Below, piece after piece: positions 11,002 through 22,789 of a DNA stretch of 64,000 nucleotides; the first letter of the stretch is position 1; each line of letters opens with the position of its first letter. The position numbers were made by a program, and so were the translations under genes. The notes beneath the pieces were generated by a model, which did not search any database, was not told where the DNA came from, and saw only the letters and a list, made by a program, of their open reading frames with translations. This DNA is from Letharia columbiana. Taxonomy: Eukaryota; Ascomycota; Lecanoromycetes; Lecanorales; Parmeliaceae. The DNA lies in assembly GCF_014066305.1 (NCBI RefSeq), contig NW_023501084.1:124001-188000 (forward strand), read 5' to 3'.

Positions 11002-13018
11002 CTAGTCGACCTTGGTGAGCCTACCAGATTGCTCATCGGCAGCGGCTTTGGCCTCCGAATTGTAGGAAGGCTCTGGGGTGACTTCCTTGACAACTTCGGA
11101 CATGTCTGTACGTGGTTGAAGAAGAGTCTCCAAAGGCTGAGCGCACGGATCGGGGATGCATTGGACGGTACATCCCCGGTAGCGCAGGGTTTTGCTGAAC
11201 AAAGCAGAGCTGTGTCCGGCGGCTCTGATGGATGAAAAGCGCAGTCCCAGAACCCCGTCCGCTCCCAGCCTCATGCACTCCAGGCTGTCTGACTTCATGA
11301 CAGGGGAGGCTGTGAGTTCTTGTCTCAAAGTCGGCAGAAAGAGATTGCGAGGAATGTTATGTACCTCGAAGCAGCGCGTGCGTCCAAATTCTTCGATGCC
11401 TGTTCGAAGGTTAACCGGGATGGGCCACGTCGGAGTTGGGATTACCGCAACCTGGGCCACAACGTTGTTGAAGGCTATGGGATGCTCTTTCGCACGATCC
11501 TCGTATGCCATGGCTGAACGCTCGTGTAAGAAAGTCACTAATGCCGTGTTACTACCGGTAATCTTGGCTGTGTCCAGAAGCTTTGCATCGACGAGCATGC
11601 CTCCTCGGACTTTCTCTAGAAGAGCCATCATTGTGACAGATGGCGGGAGTCCCGAGATTGCAACGGTACGATAGACATCCTGCTCGTAGGTTTTGGGAAC
11701 ATAGCGGATACCATATTTGAAGAAGTCTGGATAGGGTACATCTCTTGCTCCAGTCTGAGCACTACGTCCGTTGATTAAGACGGCAGTCTTGCGATCTTGA
11801 ACAGACTCAAAGATTCTCTCTGGGCTCCAACGTGGCTCGGTGGTATCACCCTTGACTGAGGTCTGCAGATCTCGAGATTCCGTAGGGGCTTGGGCCGTTG
11901 GCCGAAATGGCTCGTCTTGATTGAGCGTGCCGAAACTGCATAGTTTGTCTGCTAATGTGCTGACTATAGCCATAGATTTATCCAAATTGCCGCCTTCAGA
12001 ATGCAAGGCCTTCAGCTGCAAAAACTCCTCATTGAGGAGCTTGGCCTTGAGCGGCCAATTTCCACTGCTCGTAGAAGTAAAGGAGGTTGCTGTGGAATTA
12101 GGACCATTCAGAGAGGATGCATCCTCCGAAGAAGATTCATCGGCCTTTTCGGAAAGTACAAGAATGTCGTTCTGCTGCTCTGAAGGCGTGATAGACTCTG
12201 ATAAGCCGCGAGGCACCCTGACCTTCTATCAAAAGGCTAATTAGCAACTGGAATAGTATAAGGCTCCTCGGCGCAATACCTTTGTAGACACCTTAACAGC
12301 GTCCTGTGATTTCGTATCTTCATCGCTGTCCGCGAAATGGACAATGTACGAGGACCCTTCGAAATCTGAATCAGAAGACTGTTGCAGAGACTGAAATGGC
12401 GTAGTACTGTTGGAAACTCCCTCAGTATCTGACTCGTCTTCGTAGAACTTATCTAGTAAAGTGGTGCCCCCCTCTCGTTAATTTCGCACTGCTGAACTCT
12501 TGGCTGCAGTCTAGCAGATCAATCAAATCCTCGGTCACTATCTCGCTTTTCGGTGGGGAATCGCTGTGACTGCTGAAGCTTGTTGAGATAGATTGAGACA
12601 TTGAATTGGGAACATTGGGCCTGGATAGGGCAAAGATAGTGTCTTCAGCTTTCCTCAGCTTGTCCTTGATTTCTTTCTTCTCCTTGTGAGTATGGTCGAT
12701 GGTCGTCTTCAGAACTAGAAGCTGCTCCTTGAGCTTTACAGTGCGTTCCTTGACACGCGCGTTGCTCACGCTGGACTGCAGAAGGTACTGAATGACAGCC
12801 TCTTTGTTGGTGTTTGCCGTTCGCGAAATCTGAAGATCTTTCTCCAAAGCGGTAAGACGAGTACAGAGGTCGATGATGGAGGGTGAAACTGCATCTTTAT
12901 TGCCGAAGATGAGAGTTGGTTCGAAGCCTTGGTGCAGCTGCCGGGAAACACGCTCATAAAAACCTGGGTGAGGCTGCTGATGTGATGCGTAGCCGAGGTA
13001 AGAAAGGGTTGCACCCAT
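11002..13018 (-). CDS. RRM-type RNA-binding protein with N-terminal coiled coil (frame break in a G6 tract)
   Basis: The first exon runs 12280-13018, beginning at ATG 13018 (MGATLSYLGYASHQQ). The second is 11002-12225 after a 54-nt GTATTG...GATAG intron. The N-terminal part has a coiled coil (ALEKDLQISRTAN ... KLKEQLLVLKTTIDH) and Ser/Asp-rich linkers. The C-terminal half contains RRM-like folds: VYRTVAISGLPPSV opens a beta-alpha-beta unit with ALVTFLHERSAMAYEDRA as the RNP1-like strand. A second begins at CFEVHNIPRNLFL. The frame breaks once, at a run of six G (12467-12472 on the plus strand as C6). Removing one base gives a continuous 653-residue protein, which suggests a homopolymer error. 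Function beyond RNA binding is unknown. Confidence 0.7.
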
Positions 13019-15164
13019 TGCGAAGGTGGGGTGACAATCAAGGAAATGGCTAAAATCAAGATGAGCTATATTCTGAGGTGGTGAGAGATAATACGCACCG
13101 CACGAAGTAGGTTGGTGAGATTGAGATGGAGCAACAGCTGTAGGGGAATAAGGCACGAAATGATGGTTGGTGGGTGGGAAAATCCCAACGCACTGAGCAA
13201 ATAGCCTAGTATGACTGCTGCTGGCTGTAGGTTATAGCTGGTCTCGGAATGGGGCGGCAGTGAGGGACTAACTCACAAGAGAGTAGCGCGGCTAGAGAAG
13301 GTAGGTAAGACAAAGATGGAAGTTCGAGGGACGGAAAAAGTCCGTGAGCTCCCAAGGGTTTCTCGAAGTCGCTGATCGCAGCAAATTAGAGAGAACGGTG
13401 AAGGATGAGGATGATAAAAGCTGTCCAAAGCTGTCCACAAGTAATCATGGCGGAGCAAAGATGAGGGTCGAATAGATGAGTATTGCAAGGACGAAGAATG
13501 GTGTAAATCGACAGAAGGGGGACAAGAGACAAGAGACGAGGGTGACAGGGGTGACGTAGCGGGAAATGAAGGATTTGTGAGCAGTTTTGATGTACTTACT
13601 GGCGCCGACGATTTTATCAAGTGGGACGAGAAGGGCGGGCAGGATGTAGAGTCGAATGACAAAACCTCGATCAGAAGCTCAAGTGGAATGTGCCTTTCAT
13701 CTTCTAAGCTGCTGAGAGGAAGTGTTGAAAGGTTTCCACGTGAGGTAGAAGATAAGATGTATGCCAGGCAACGGCATTGTACTAGTACCACTCATTTGTG
13801 ACTGATCGTGTGGATGTAGACGGCACGATGGAGCTTCGCCCGTCTCTTTGAGTTCAGGTCGTCAATTGGAAGAACCAGTAGCAGGATCCATGCAGACAAA
13901 GATCGAAACGAATGATGCCTACAACAGATGTGTCGACCACCAGAAGTCAGGAAAACAAGTCTTCGAGCATCTGCGTAGGCTCGATAGAAGGAAGAGCGAG
14001 GCTTTTGGTGGAGCACCATCACTAAGCCATTGCTGTTCAACCTGGTCTCGAGCGGATGCCTTGAAGCTCGTTCCACCCAATGGCATATAGAGTCGTATAA
14101 GCCCAGCAGTTCGGATACCACTCGAAAAGCATGGACTGTGCAGAGACGGGTTGAGCCCCAAGACTCCTGAAGGAGGGAGCCATGGTTGAGTATGCAGGTG
14201 TTGTTCTTAGTAGGCACGCTGCAAGAGATTTGGCAGCCTGTCTCCATTGTAAGAAACGCATTTAAGGCCAGTTACCTAGCGTACGCCGGGGTACCATTTG
14301 ATCCCTAACCCTAATTCGGGGTATCGCCGAGACTGCCAAGCTTCTAGCGTAGGCGCTAGCTTTCCCGATAATCGGGATTGGGAAATAGGTCTCGATGAAT
14401 CAAGACCTGATTTTACCACAATTGAAAGAGAAAGGATTACCACAGTTAAAAGAGAAAGGAGGCCGTAAGACTACGATAGGAGGGAGCTTAAAGAAGAATA
14501 GTGGCTATGGTCGTGCTGTGTATAGCTTCAGCGCGGAGAGCCTCGCGCACTGACTAGCTCGCTCGGGTATTAGGGCTGACCATCGTTATTTCCATCGTCG
14601 CTCTACTCGCAAAGCCAATATCAAAATCCGCTTAACTTTCATTATGCCATATACTATCCAGTATGGACGGCGCCGCAAGGCGCTTCTTGTTGCAAAGTGC
14701 CGCGAGATACACGAGGATACGTTCCTTGCACCAACGAATTCAGATCAACGAAACCAACTATTTTATATGTACCCAGGTCACTAAGACAAAGAAGGAAACC
14801 GCCTGGCGGATGGTAGGAGCTTCGATGCATATTTAAAGTCTTCTTACTAAAATCCTACCAGTGACGATAGATCAGCCTTCTCCCTCTTCGACGACTCCTC
14901 TCCCCCTTTCTCCGCCAGCTCCTCTCCCCCTCTCTCAACCCGCTCCCTCGGGAGCGAAGCTTTCTTCGCCCCAGCCACCAAGCGTCGAAACCGAACCATA
15001 GCTCCCCACGCTTGACTCTCCAAACGCCTTCCCTTCGGCTTCGCCCGCTCCCTCGGGAGTAGAGGTAAATGGTTTACCCGCTAGCGGTAAGGCGATCAAC
15101 CCATACAAGAGATATACACCGCTAATAAATGGTAGATGAGATAGAAGACGGCGAATGCCACTTC

Positions 15165-15245
15165 TGCGTCTACATTAACCGAAAGACATGCCACGCTACT
15201 GTAGATAATACGGCAGATCCCCTCACGTGCTTTGCGAACCTCAAC
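15165..15245. repeat. dispersed repeat fragment, copy 1
   Basis: The segment with GACATGCCACGCTA, CGGCAGATCCCC and CACGTG-TTTGC is found again near 20230-20285 with small differences (GATATGCCACGCTA, CGGCAGATCCCC, CATGTG-TTTGC). Two diverged copies 5 kb apart point to a dispersed element whose ends I cannot place. Confidence 0.55.
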
Positions 15246-15337
15246 CCGTATTAGGTCTAGGGTGAAGCGCCGCTTCCCCAAGTGTGAGAGTCACCGCGCG
15301 AGCTAGAAAATAAAAAGCACCGCAACACCATTGTACC

Positions 15338-15415
15338 AGCGCCATTAGGAATCGAACCTAATACGAACTAAATACCTCTAACAACAGAGCTCTAACGTAA
15401 AGGGATCCCTACAAT
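15338..15415 (-). other. tRNA-like relic (T-arm with B-box)
   Basis: On the minus strand a T-arm reads TTAGGTTCGATTCCTAA (5-bp stem, TTCGATT loop), preceded by GTTAGAGCTCTG, which resembles the D-arm end of an A-box region. The following TGGCGCT would be the 3' acceptor strand, but no AGCGCCA partner lies at the right distance. It is therefore a tRNA pseudogene or SINE head rather than a working tRNA. Confidence 0.3.
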
Positions 15416-15929
15416 TGAAGGGAACCCTCAAAGATAAAGAGATATTCTATAGAGCGGGGAAAACCCCCAGAACAGTAAGAAGAACTCCACGATAAAGACG
15501 CTGCGCAAGGATTTTCAGTGCCAAGATGGCCCCAGCCCCTTCATGCAATGTCGCATGGGACGAGGGAGACAAGGCTGTGTCTGCGGAGCACCTGCACGAT
15601 CCATGCGCTGCATTGAACCTACCTATCTAATTCAATCTTCGTGTTTCCAGTCTCCATGCGTGGGGTTTGGAAACCTCAAAAGATAGGGTGTCTTCGTTTT
15701 TTGTTTTTCAAGCTCCGTCGTCGATGGAGTATATCCTCATTACGGATTAGCCCAGGTAGAATCCTTCAAGTCGTCTACCGTCTACGTTTCCTTTGCTGCA
15801 CTTGAAGGCTCAAGATCCTCCATTTCCAATTCCAATTTTTTTCTGATTGTCTGTTTGAGCGCTACTTCCCCTGCGGAGAACAGTACACGGTTCATCTATC
15901 CTTCGGGTTCGTCCGACCTTACTGTTCAT

Positions 15930-17890
15930 TACGGCGACACAGTCGATGTTGAACGGACCTCTTTATGTTGTAACCTACGAGAGAATCCACCGGGGCTTAC
16001 CAAATCGAGTATGACGAAGTCGTACTCTTTGCCCGGCGCCGAATCAATTGTGGCCATAGTGAGATCTGCTGTCTCCCAGGTTCTCAGCAAACGCGATTGA
16101 CCCTTATACGGTGTCAATACGGCGATTTGTCTGTCGTTGGCACCAGCGGCCCTTGACCGATCTATCAGCGCGTGTACGATGGCCAGGCGCGAGGGGTTTA
16201 ACATTGATTGTGTCTTCTCGAGCCGATACGGCACATAATTCTTGACGTGGACAAAGATGGAGTGTCGCTTGGCACATTCTTGTAGAGTCTGACCGTGGAA
16301 GGTTTGCATAATCCTGTCTTTTGGTCTCGAAAGCACGCTCGGTGAGTTGATTAATGTTGCCTCGTAGAAAAGGGAAGAGACGGGCTGAGCAATGTGGGGA
16401 TTCATACGAAATTGTTCGCGGAGTCTAGTAATCGGAACACCAGAGTTTGAGAGCCTGACCATGAGACTTGTTTCAGTTGTATCCACGAACTCGGAATTCT
16501 GGTTGAGCACAAAGGGCTTTTTTTGGCACGGATCCCCAACGATGAGAACCTTCCTAAGATTATCAAAAAACCTCGAAATGACAGCGACAGTCACGAACTC
16601 GGTAAACTGCGACCCTTCACCGACTATGAATTGTTGGGGTCTGAAGACGCGGAGCATCTTTGTCATTGCGGTTGCCGCTGTGACAATAATACCACATGCT
16701 TGGGTTCTGATGTAATACTCTTGTGTGTCTTCCCACACCTTATCGAACTGTTTGTATATCCTCTTCCACTCATCGACATCCTCTTCCCAACTAAAGTGGT
16801 CAAGGGCCAATTGTGTTACATTGAGATCTCTAAGAATTGCAGCCTCGTCGGCTAGCATTCTTTGTTGGTCTCGGGAGAAGTCGGAGGCGATCTGAGATGT
16901 GAGAGGTAAGAGAGAACCGTTTGGGCTCCGCATGGCCACGGAGGCGCTCAATGATCTTCGTTCGGGTCAACTTCGAAATCTCCGCTCGGTCGTCTGGGAA
17001 GTCGGAAGAAGAGACAGTGAAAGTAGCGCTGTCGAGATCAGCGCCGTCCATCGATCGTAGTTGCCATATACAGCTTGAAGATCTGCGTAGATTCGATCGG
17101 CGCATACCTGAACCGCATAGTGCGTCTCTGCGGTGAGTAACCACGGCTGCTGCCGCTGGATACAATTAAGCACGCAAAAGCCGATAAGCCTAGTCTTGCC
17201 AGTCCCTGGTGGACCCTGGATCATGGTCACAATATCGGACAGCTCGCGGCTCCGCTGGACAGCGCGCGCGAAGGGTATATTCTGTTGCGTATTCAGAGGT
17301 GGTGGACTTCTTGTCCAGGCTTCCCGTGGTAAAAGGAGGGTTGGTTAGAGTTACTGCGTTGTTGTTATGGGCAAGAAGAAATTTCTTAACCAGTTAAATT
17401 GATGATGCCGCCACATTGCCTTTTGAATGGCCTTTTTGCTACCACGAATGCAGCTGCAGGGTTTTTGAACGTGAAATGTCCTGACCGACCGCTGTGAATC
17501 ATGGCACCTGTTCCGGGGGTTCTGACAACTTCCATGATGAGGACACTGTTGTCGACAGAGATGACTCATCCTTTGAACTACTCGAATTCCGGGTCGATTG
17601 TTACATCGGTGCCCACTTCCGGCACTGGTGGCGCTGATGCTTCGTCTGATGCTAGCAGTCGTCCCCTGTCTGCTCTAAGGTTGGGAGTGGAATTTGGGAG
17701 AAGTGGTCAAAAGGCCGACTCCGATGTGGACGGATCGACGATATCTGATCTGGACCCCTCATGCCAACGCCCACCCACCGGTAAATTGATGAAGAATGTG
17801 AATTCCGCGGTCAGACTCTTCACACACTCTTGTAAGGTGACCAAATCATACGAGTAAACGTGATTGAAGTAATGCTCATATACTTCCACT
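15930..17890 (-). pseudogene. degenerate superfamily-1 (UPF1/DNA2-like) helicase
   Basis: Fragments of one helicase run in order across several frames. They begin with a Walker A motif (IQGPPGTGKTRLIGF, near 17220), pass through a linker shared among three frames, and reach one long ORF (15929-16951). That ORF carries motif III (VLIVGDPCQKKPF), REQFRMNP (motif IIIa/IV area), TPYKGQ (motif IV) and DSAPGKEYDFVIL (motif V). Upstream fragments (EVVRTPGTGAMIHSGRSGHF, AHNNNAVTLTNPPF) look like its N-terminal domain. Motif II, normally VDEASQ, reads IVGEGSQ, which loses the Asp needed for Mg-ATP. Motif VI is unrecognisable. At least four frame changes occur, mostly not at homopolymers. Some could be introns, but the lost catalytic residue supports a pseudogene. 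Confidence 0.6.
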
Positions 17891-18528
17891 TGCGCGATAG
17901 TATCAGAGTATCTCCACCACGAAGGTGGTGTCGGAGACGGCTGAGCGGCAAAGAATTACCAACATTCTTCTAACCCTCTGTGCCCGCGCAAAGACAGATA
18001 AATGGCCGTTGCATTGGTCTTGATTATCCTTAACGTTGCAAACTTGGCCGCCGCCGCGGTCGACATCCTCGACGTGTCAACATCGAGGTTTATTCCTGAA
18101 CACGTTTAGGTCTCCCTTCTCCAAAGAAGGGTTGTGATATTCATACCAATTGGGGATTCATCGACTTTACAATTCACGCCTAAGGGGTAACTCCCTTGAG
18201 TTTGAAGACCATGGCTTCTCCGCATCAACGATGTCGGTATATTTGTGAAGGTAGCCCCATGTAGACATCGATGAGGTGCATACTGAAGGAATGCGGGCTC
18301 CCGGAAGGAGTCTCAGGAACGGTCTACAGGTCGTTCTGCGGCGTTTGGTGGTTGGTTCCGCGTCCATCCCATGAAACAGAGCATGACGCGCTGTCCACTC
18401 GGCTTGTGCGTAAGTTTGAGCCGAAAGTGAGGAGCATCCGAGCCTAAACTTGGTTAGAAGTTGTCACGACGGACAGCATAAGGGAAGACATACCCCCCGC
18501 GATGCCAAATTCCAACACCGTATCCGCA

Positions 18529-18810
18529 TTACCAAATATGTGACGACTCCATCGTCTTTCCCAATGTGCTCATGTAAGATGCAATCATGCAGCAAAATCC
18601 GTCATCATTTGACGGCCAATGGTTCCAATCAAATCTGGAAGTCTCCCCAGTATGCTTGGCCGAACGACGCTGCGTCCCTTCTCTTAGTAGTTCGCCCCAG
18701 TCATTCCACGCCTGCCGGGTTTGTTTCGCTTCTTCTTCTACTTTGCGATCGTCGGCAGCTTTTGCAGACTCCTCATTCCACACTGGCAGGACTTGTGGTG
18801 CGGTAGACAT
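18529..18810 (-). CDS. small unrecognised ORF, possibly 5' part of the helicase locus
   Basis: 93 codons from ATG 18810. The N-terminal half is helical and charged (MSTAPQVLPVWNEESAKAADD, then KVEEEAKQTRQAWNDW) and looks protein-like in composition. No family recognised. It is on the same strand as, and upstream of, the broken helicase, so it could be the latter's first exon. In a second frame just downstream, HIFGNADTVLEFGIAGG resembles a methyltransferase motif I, followed by a good GTATGT...TTTAG intron, but nothing coherent follows. Confidence 0.3.
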   Translation of the reverse strand: MSTAPQVLPVWNEESAKAADDRKVEEEAKQTRQAWNDWGELLREGTQRRSAKHTGETSRFDWNHWPSNDDGFCCMIASYMSTLGKTMESSHIW

Positions 18811-20529
18811 GGTGAGTAGTTGGGAGAGGTCGCCAGGAGACCAACTTCAGTACAGATGGGAGGAATTCGCTGAGTATTTGAGAGAAGTGGATGGAAGACC
18901 GACTTCCAATGTGAGAGTGAATTGAAAATTGTATGCAAGTCAGTTCAAGGTTAGTGTCAGGGTTTGAACGTAAGATCAGACTGATATGTGTAGTGGTGTT
19001 ACATTATGAATAGAATACTAACTATTGTGAAGTCCACATAAGGTATGTACGTAGTGCCAAGCTACGCTAGGCCCGATTGGGATGTATGTGTTGAAGGTAG
19101 GCTAAGATCAGACACGATGCCAAGATGATTTGTCGAGATCACGGAGCGGCTGCTGAGCCATGAAATTCTAAAGTACTGGAGGTCGGGATCATGAGCAATT
19201 CGGCGCGTCTCTCCAAATTGACTACGGGCGCGAATCAGTCCTGGAGACTGCCCATGGCGGACGAAGAGGAGCATAGTGCAATTTGACGGCTTCCATATCC
19301 ACAGATACTGCTGGTAGGTCTTACTATTCCAGTGGTGATGCATGCAAGGTTTTGAGACTAATCTGAGAATGGAGATACAAGATTCTGTATCTGCTACCAC
19401 AGCGTGTTCCCTAGAACTAACACGGAAGATGATTCAACCATAGGCGCTCTTGAGCAGAGTTTTACTCTTGGAGGCCGGACGTGTGATATAAGACGAATTC
19501 CTCAAGCATGAAGAAGAGGTAGCTAGCGGAGACATACCAGGATAGTGTCTGACTTGAGAGGTAGCCCGGGAAGGTAACATGGTAGAGAAGTGGAGGTTTG
19601 CAGCATCTGTAGGCGCTTGCGATTTATTCGGCAGGGATGACCAGTAAAAAAGAAGACGGGGAGTAGGAAGTTGGTGAGGGTTATTGATAGGAGACGAACG
19701 AGAAGGGATGATGAATACGAGATGCGCTGTAAGATACGAGGCTACCTGGGAACGAGTGAGGGAATGCTCAGCGCTTGCTGCAGGAGTTTGAGGTAAGATG
19801 TCGAATACGGGGGGGGACCTAAGACGCGTATATTGACAAGGACGGATGAAATCTTGGACACGTAATCCACAAAATCCCTTTTTTCCCTTTGGAACTATTT
19901 GGAGAGACGAGGCGTGATATTAGGGGTAAAACAGGATGATGTGGGTTTCACTGTCTCTCTAGATGCTTCGCTTCCCTTGAGCCCTATTTGCTGGGTCGTT
20001 TGTGGAGTACCTGAAGTTGGGTGTGGACCTGGTGAGCGAAAAGGGTTCATCACATGGATTGGATAGTCGAATTTTCTGTCTTTTCGTCGGCAATAATAGG
20101 CTGATCAAGGTCTCTGCTCCACCGATAAAAAAGTGACTGGCTTAAAGGTGAAATGATGCGGAACTCACCTTTTGATGCAAGTCTTGTCACGGCAATTACA
20201 ACATGAGATACCTACCTTACATGTAGGTAATAGAAAGATATGCCACGCTAATGCACGGCAGATCCCCACATGTGGTTTGCCGGAAATTAGCGCGGCTTAG
20301 AGTGCCAAGCAACGCGGGGAAAACGGTTGACAGGATGAAGAATATGCCGATTTTACACACTGATGAAAGTGCTATTGGCCTGCCCGCACAAGGCTGCATA
20401 TCACAAGCGGCACATAATCCAGCATGACGCTCATCATTCGCCTCTACGAGTACTCAAGGTCATTCTCCTTCATCACCTTCATCCAGCTCCATCCTCCACC
20501 ATTCGGCATCGCGAGGTCTATGATTCAAG
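18811..20529. other. intergenic with a repeat fragment
   Basis: About 1.7 kb. No ORF has both an ATG start and a credible family motif. A diverged repeat copy lies at about 20225-20290. The 3' end is the upstream region of the MFS gene. Confidence 0.45.
20225..20290. repeat. dispersed repeat fragment, copy 2
   Basis: Shares GAAAGA(T/C)ATGCCACGCTA, then CGGCAGATCCCC and a GTGNTTTGC block, with 15165-15245. It is shorter by a small internal deletion. Confidence 0.5.
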
Positions 20530-22378
20530 ATGAAGCTATCTACAGAGCACATTGATAGCGATAGTGGCCATTCGCCTTCCGATGATGAGAAGAGAATCGC
20601 TGTAGGACAAGGAGAGTTTGAGGCCCTTGGACATGGCGAAATTCTGCCAGATCCAGATGCACACCTCAGCCCGGAAGAAAGGGCGGCCATCGTATGTAGC
20701 TTCGATCATAGACCTTTTAATCCCCTTCATACGACGAGTTCCCAGGGCTGATTGCCCTCACATAGGACCGCAAACTCTTGTGGAAACTCGACCTCCGTTT
20801 AATTCCCTGGCTGTGCCTCCTCTATCTCATTTCCTTTCTCGACAGAACCAACATCGGCAATGCCAAACTTGACGGGCTAGAGAAGAGTCTCCATATCACC
20901 GGCGGCCAATACAATGCCTGCCTGTCCATCTTCTTCGTCTCCTACGCCCTCTTCGAACCCCTTACCAACGTCTTGCTCAAGCGACTTCGACCTAGCGTCT
21001 TCATTCCCATTATCATGACGCTATGGGGTATCACGATGGTGACAATGGGGCTGACCCATAACTTTTCAGGGATGATGGCGGCGCGATGGTTTTTAGGGAC
21101 CGCCGAAGCTGGGCTTTTCCCGGGCATAAACTTCTATCTATCCTGTTGGTATAAACGCGATGAGCTTGGCATCCGAGCGGCCATCTTCTTCTCCGCTGCC
21201 GCAGTATCGGGATCATTTGGAGGCTTGCTTGCAGCCGCAATTGGTAACATGGCCGGTATTGGTGGCAAAGAAGGATGGGCTTGGATCTTCATCTTGGAAG
21301 GGTTGGTTGGGAAAGACCCTTATATAACGTCAGATTTGATTTCTATAGGTTGGCTACTGTGTGTATCGGTCTCGCATCCTTCTATATGGTTTATGACTTC
21401 CCTGATGAAGCAACTTTCCTCTCCTCAGTCGACAGACAGCGCGTACTACGACGCTTAAAAGCGGATAAGCAGTCGTCAGCGGAGCATGAATCCTTCAAAA
21501 TGGCGTATTTCTGGGCTTCGATCAAGGATTTGAAGACCTGGGTCTTTGCCGCGACGTACATGGGCTGCAGGTGGCCACTATCCTGTCGCTACATACCGTA
21601 ACACTAACACGCATTGTTCCAGGTGATGTCCCTCTCTACGCCTTCTCCCTCTTCCTCCCCTCCATCATCGCTTCACTCGGCTACAAATCAACCACCGCCC
21701 AACTCCTGTCTGTCCCTCCGTACGCAGCTGCCGCCATCCTGACCATCACAGTCGGCTGTGAGTTTGAATCTGACAGCTTTCCGACACAATTCCCACCTGC
21801 TAACAGCCCAAAGACATCGCCGATCGAACCCACCAGAGAGCCCTCTGCAACATCTGCACCTCTTTCCTCGGCATGGCCGGCTTCGCGATGCTCGTAGCTG
21901 GGTGCGTTCCCCCATCTCCCTCGACCTCCCCCCCCCGTCAACAAACCCAAAACACCAAGCTAACCCCACCCCCATCAGAACATCCCCCGGAGTCCGCTAC
22001 GCCGGTACCTTCCTCGGCGCCCTCGGCATCTACCCCTGCGTCGCCAACACCATCGTCTGGACCTCCAACAACACCGAAGGCGTCTACAAGCGCGGCATCA
22101 CCATGGGCTTCGTCATCGGCTGGGGCAACCTCAACGGCGTCGTCTCCTCCAACATCTACCAAGCCACAGACGCGCCCCTGTACCGCCGGGGCCACGGCAT
22201 CGTGCTCGCCTACCTGACCGTCTTCCTGCTCGGAGGCAGCCTGTTGCAGTATTGGTCGCTGAGGAGGGAAAACGCCAAGAGGAGGGCCGGCGGCAGGGAT
22301 CACTGGGCCGACGGCAAGACGGAGGAGGAGGTCCAGGCCCGAGGGGATATGAGGCCCGATTTCTTCTATACGCTCTAG
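20530..22378 (+). CDS. MFS transporter, allantoate/nicotinate permease (Dal5/Tna1) family
   Basis: Plasma-membrane permease of the anion:cation symporter family, which takes up vitamins or small carboxylates such as nicotinate, pantothenate or allantoate. Six exons are 20530-20691, 20766-21301, 21349-21566, 21623-21757, 21814-21901 and 21979-22378. They total 1539 nt, giving 512 residues with about 12 membrane spans. Family marks are RLIPWLCLLYLISFLDRTNIGNAK (span 1, shown here in part as LISFLDRTNIGNAK), RWFLGTAEAGLFPG, ADRTHQRA after span 8, and NNTEGVYKRG near span 11. The cytosolic N-terminus is acidic. Introns are 47-77 nt. Intron 3 keeps the frame only with a GC-AG pair (GCAGGT donor at 21567). 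The substrate cannot be assigned. Confidence 0.85.
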
Positions 22379-22789
22379 ACACCGCGGGGTGGCTGTCGTG
22401 TGGCGATCTTTCTTATATATATATATATATATACACGATGGGCTAGACGCGGGGGAACTGTTGCAGAAGCCAACTCGCGACGTTTGAATACACATTAGCC
22501 GTGCGCGTGATTGGTGGGAGACTCAGCGTTGCGGAGATGCGAGGGAGGGATGAAGTTCGAACGGGGATGGGGCGATTGAGAGGCCGGAGGGGCATATTCG
22601 CAGGGTCGTTGATAGAAGTGATCATGTCTCCATATTATACAAGAGGACCAAATCACGAGTCTGAGAGATTTCAAAAGTTTTGACAGCATCCCGCTTAAGA
22701 GTGCCAGTCCAAGAGAAAGATGGCGACTAACCCTATCAAGCTAGCTGCCTTTGGATCCAACGTCAAAAATCATCGAGTTATCAACGAAT
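22379..22789. other. short intergenic region between converging genes
   Basis: 411 bp between the 3' ends of the MFS gene and the PNGase A gene. It contains an AT microsatellite (22414-22434). Nothing else is seen. Confidence 0.5.
22414..22434. repeat. (TA)n microsatellite
   Basis: About ten TA units just downstream of the MFS stop codon. Confidence 0.9.

Larger units (their letters stand above)
13019..15900. other. gene-poor region with repeat and tRNA-like fragments
   Basis: No supportable gene in about 2.9 kb. The ORF at 13273-13791 (minus) starts at GTG, is Ser/Pro-rich and has no motif; it may be 5' leader of the RRM gene. From 14280 the sequence changes character. It has short hairpins (CCCGATAATCGGG at 14365), a duplicated CCCGCTCCCTCGGGAG (about 14939 and 15045), a dispersed-repeat fragment near 15165 and a tRNA-like T-arm near 15345. 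This suggests old transposon debris. Confidence 0.45.

Noticed and set aside
13273..13791. 172-codon minus ORF upstream of the RRM gene
   Set aside because: Starts at GTG, is Ser/Pro/Leu-rich with no motif; more likely leader sequence.
14305..14318. CCCTAACCCTAA, two telomere-like repeats
   Set aside because: Only two units in the middle of a contig; too short to call an interstitial telomere.
18450..18560. Methyltransferase-like ADTVLEFGIAGG on the minus strand
   Set aside because: Only one motif in a short frame; no downstream SAM-binding segments could be joined.
19062..19400. Minus ORF containing LLFVRHGQS, like a histidine-phosphatase motif
   Set aside because: The rest of the ORF has no phosphoglycerate-mutase features and no partner exons, and the composition is that of a random frame.
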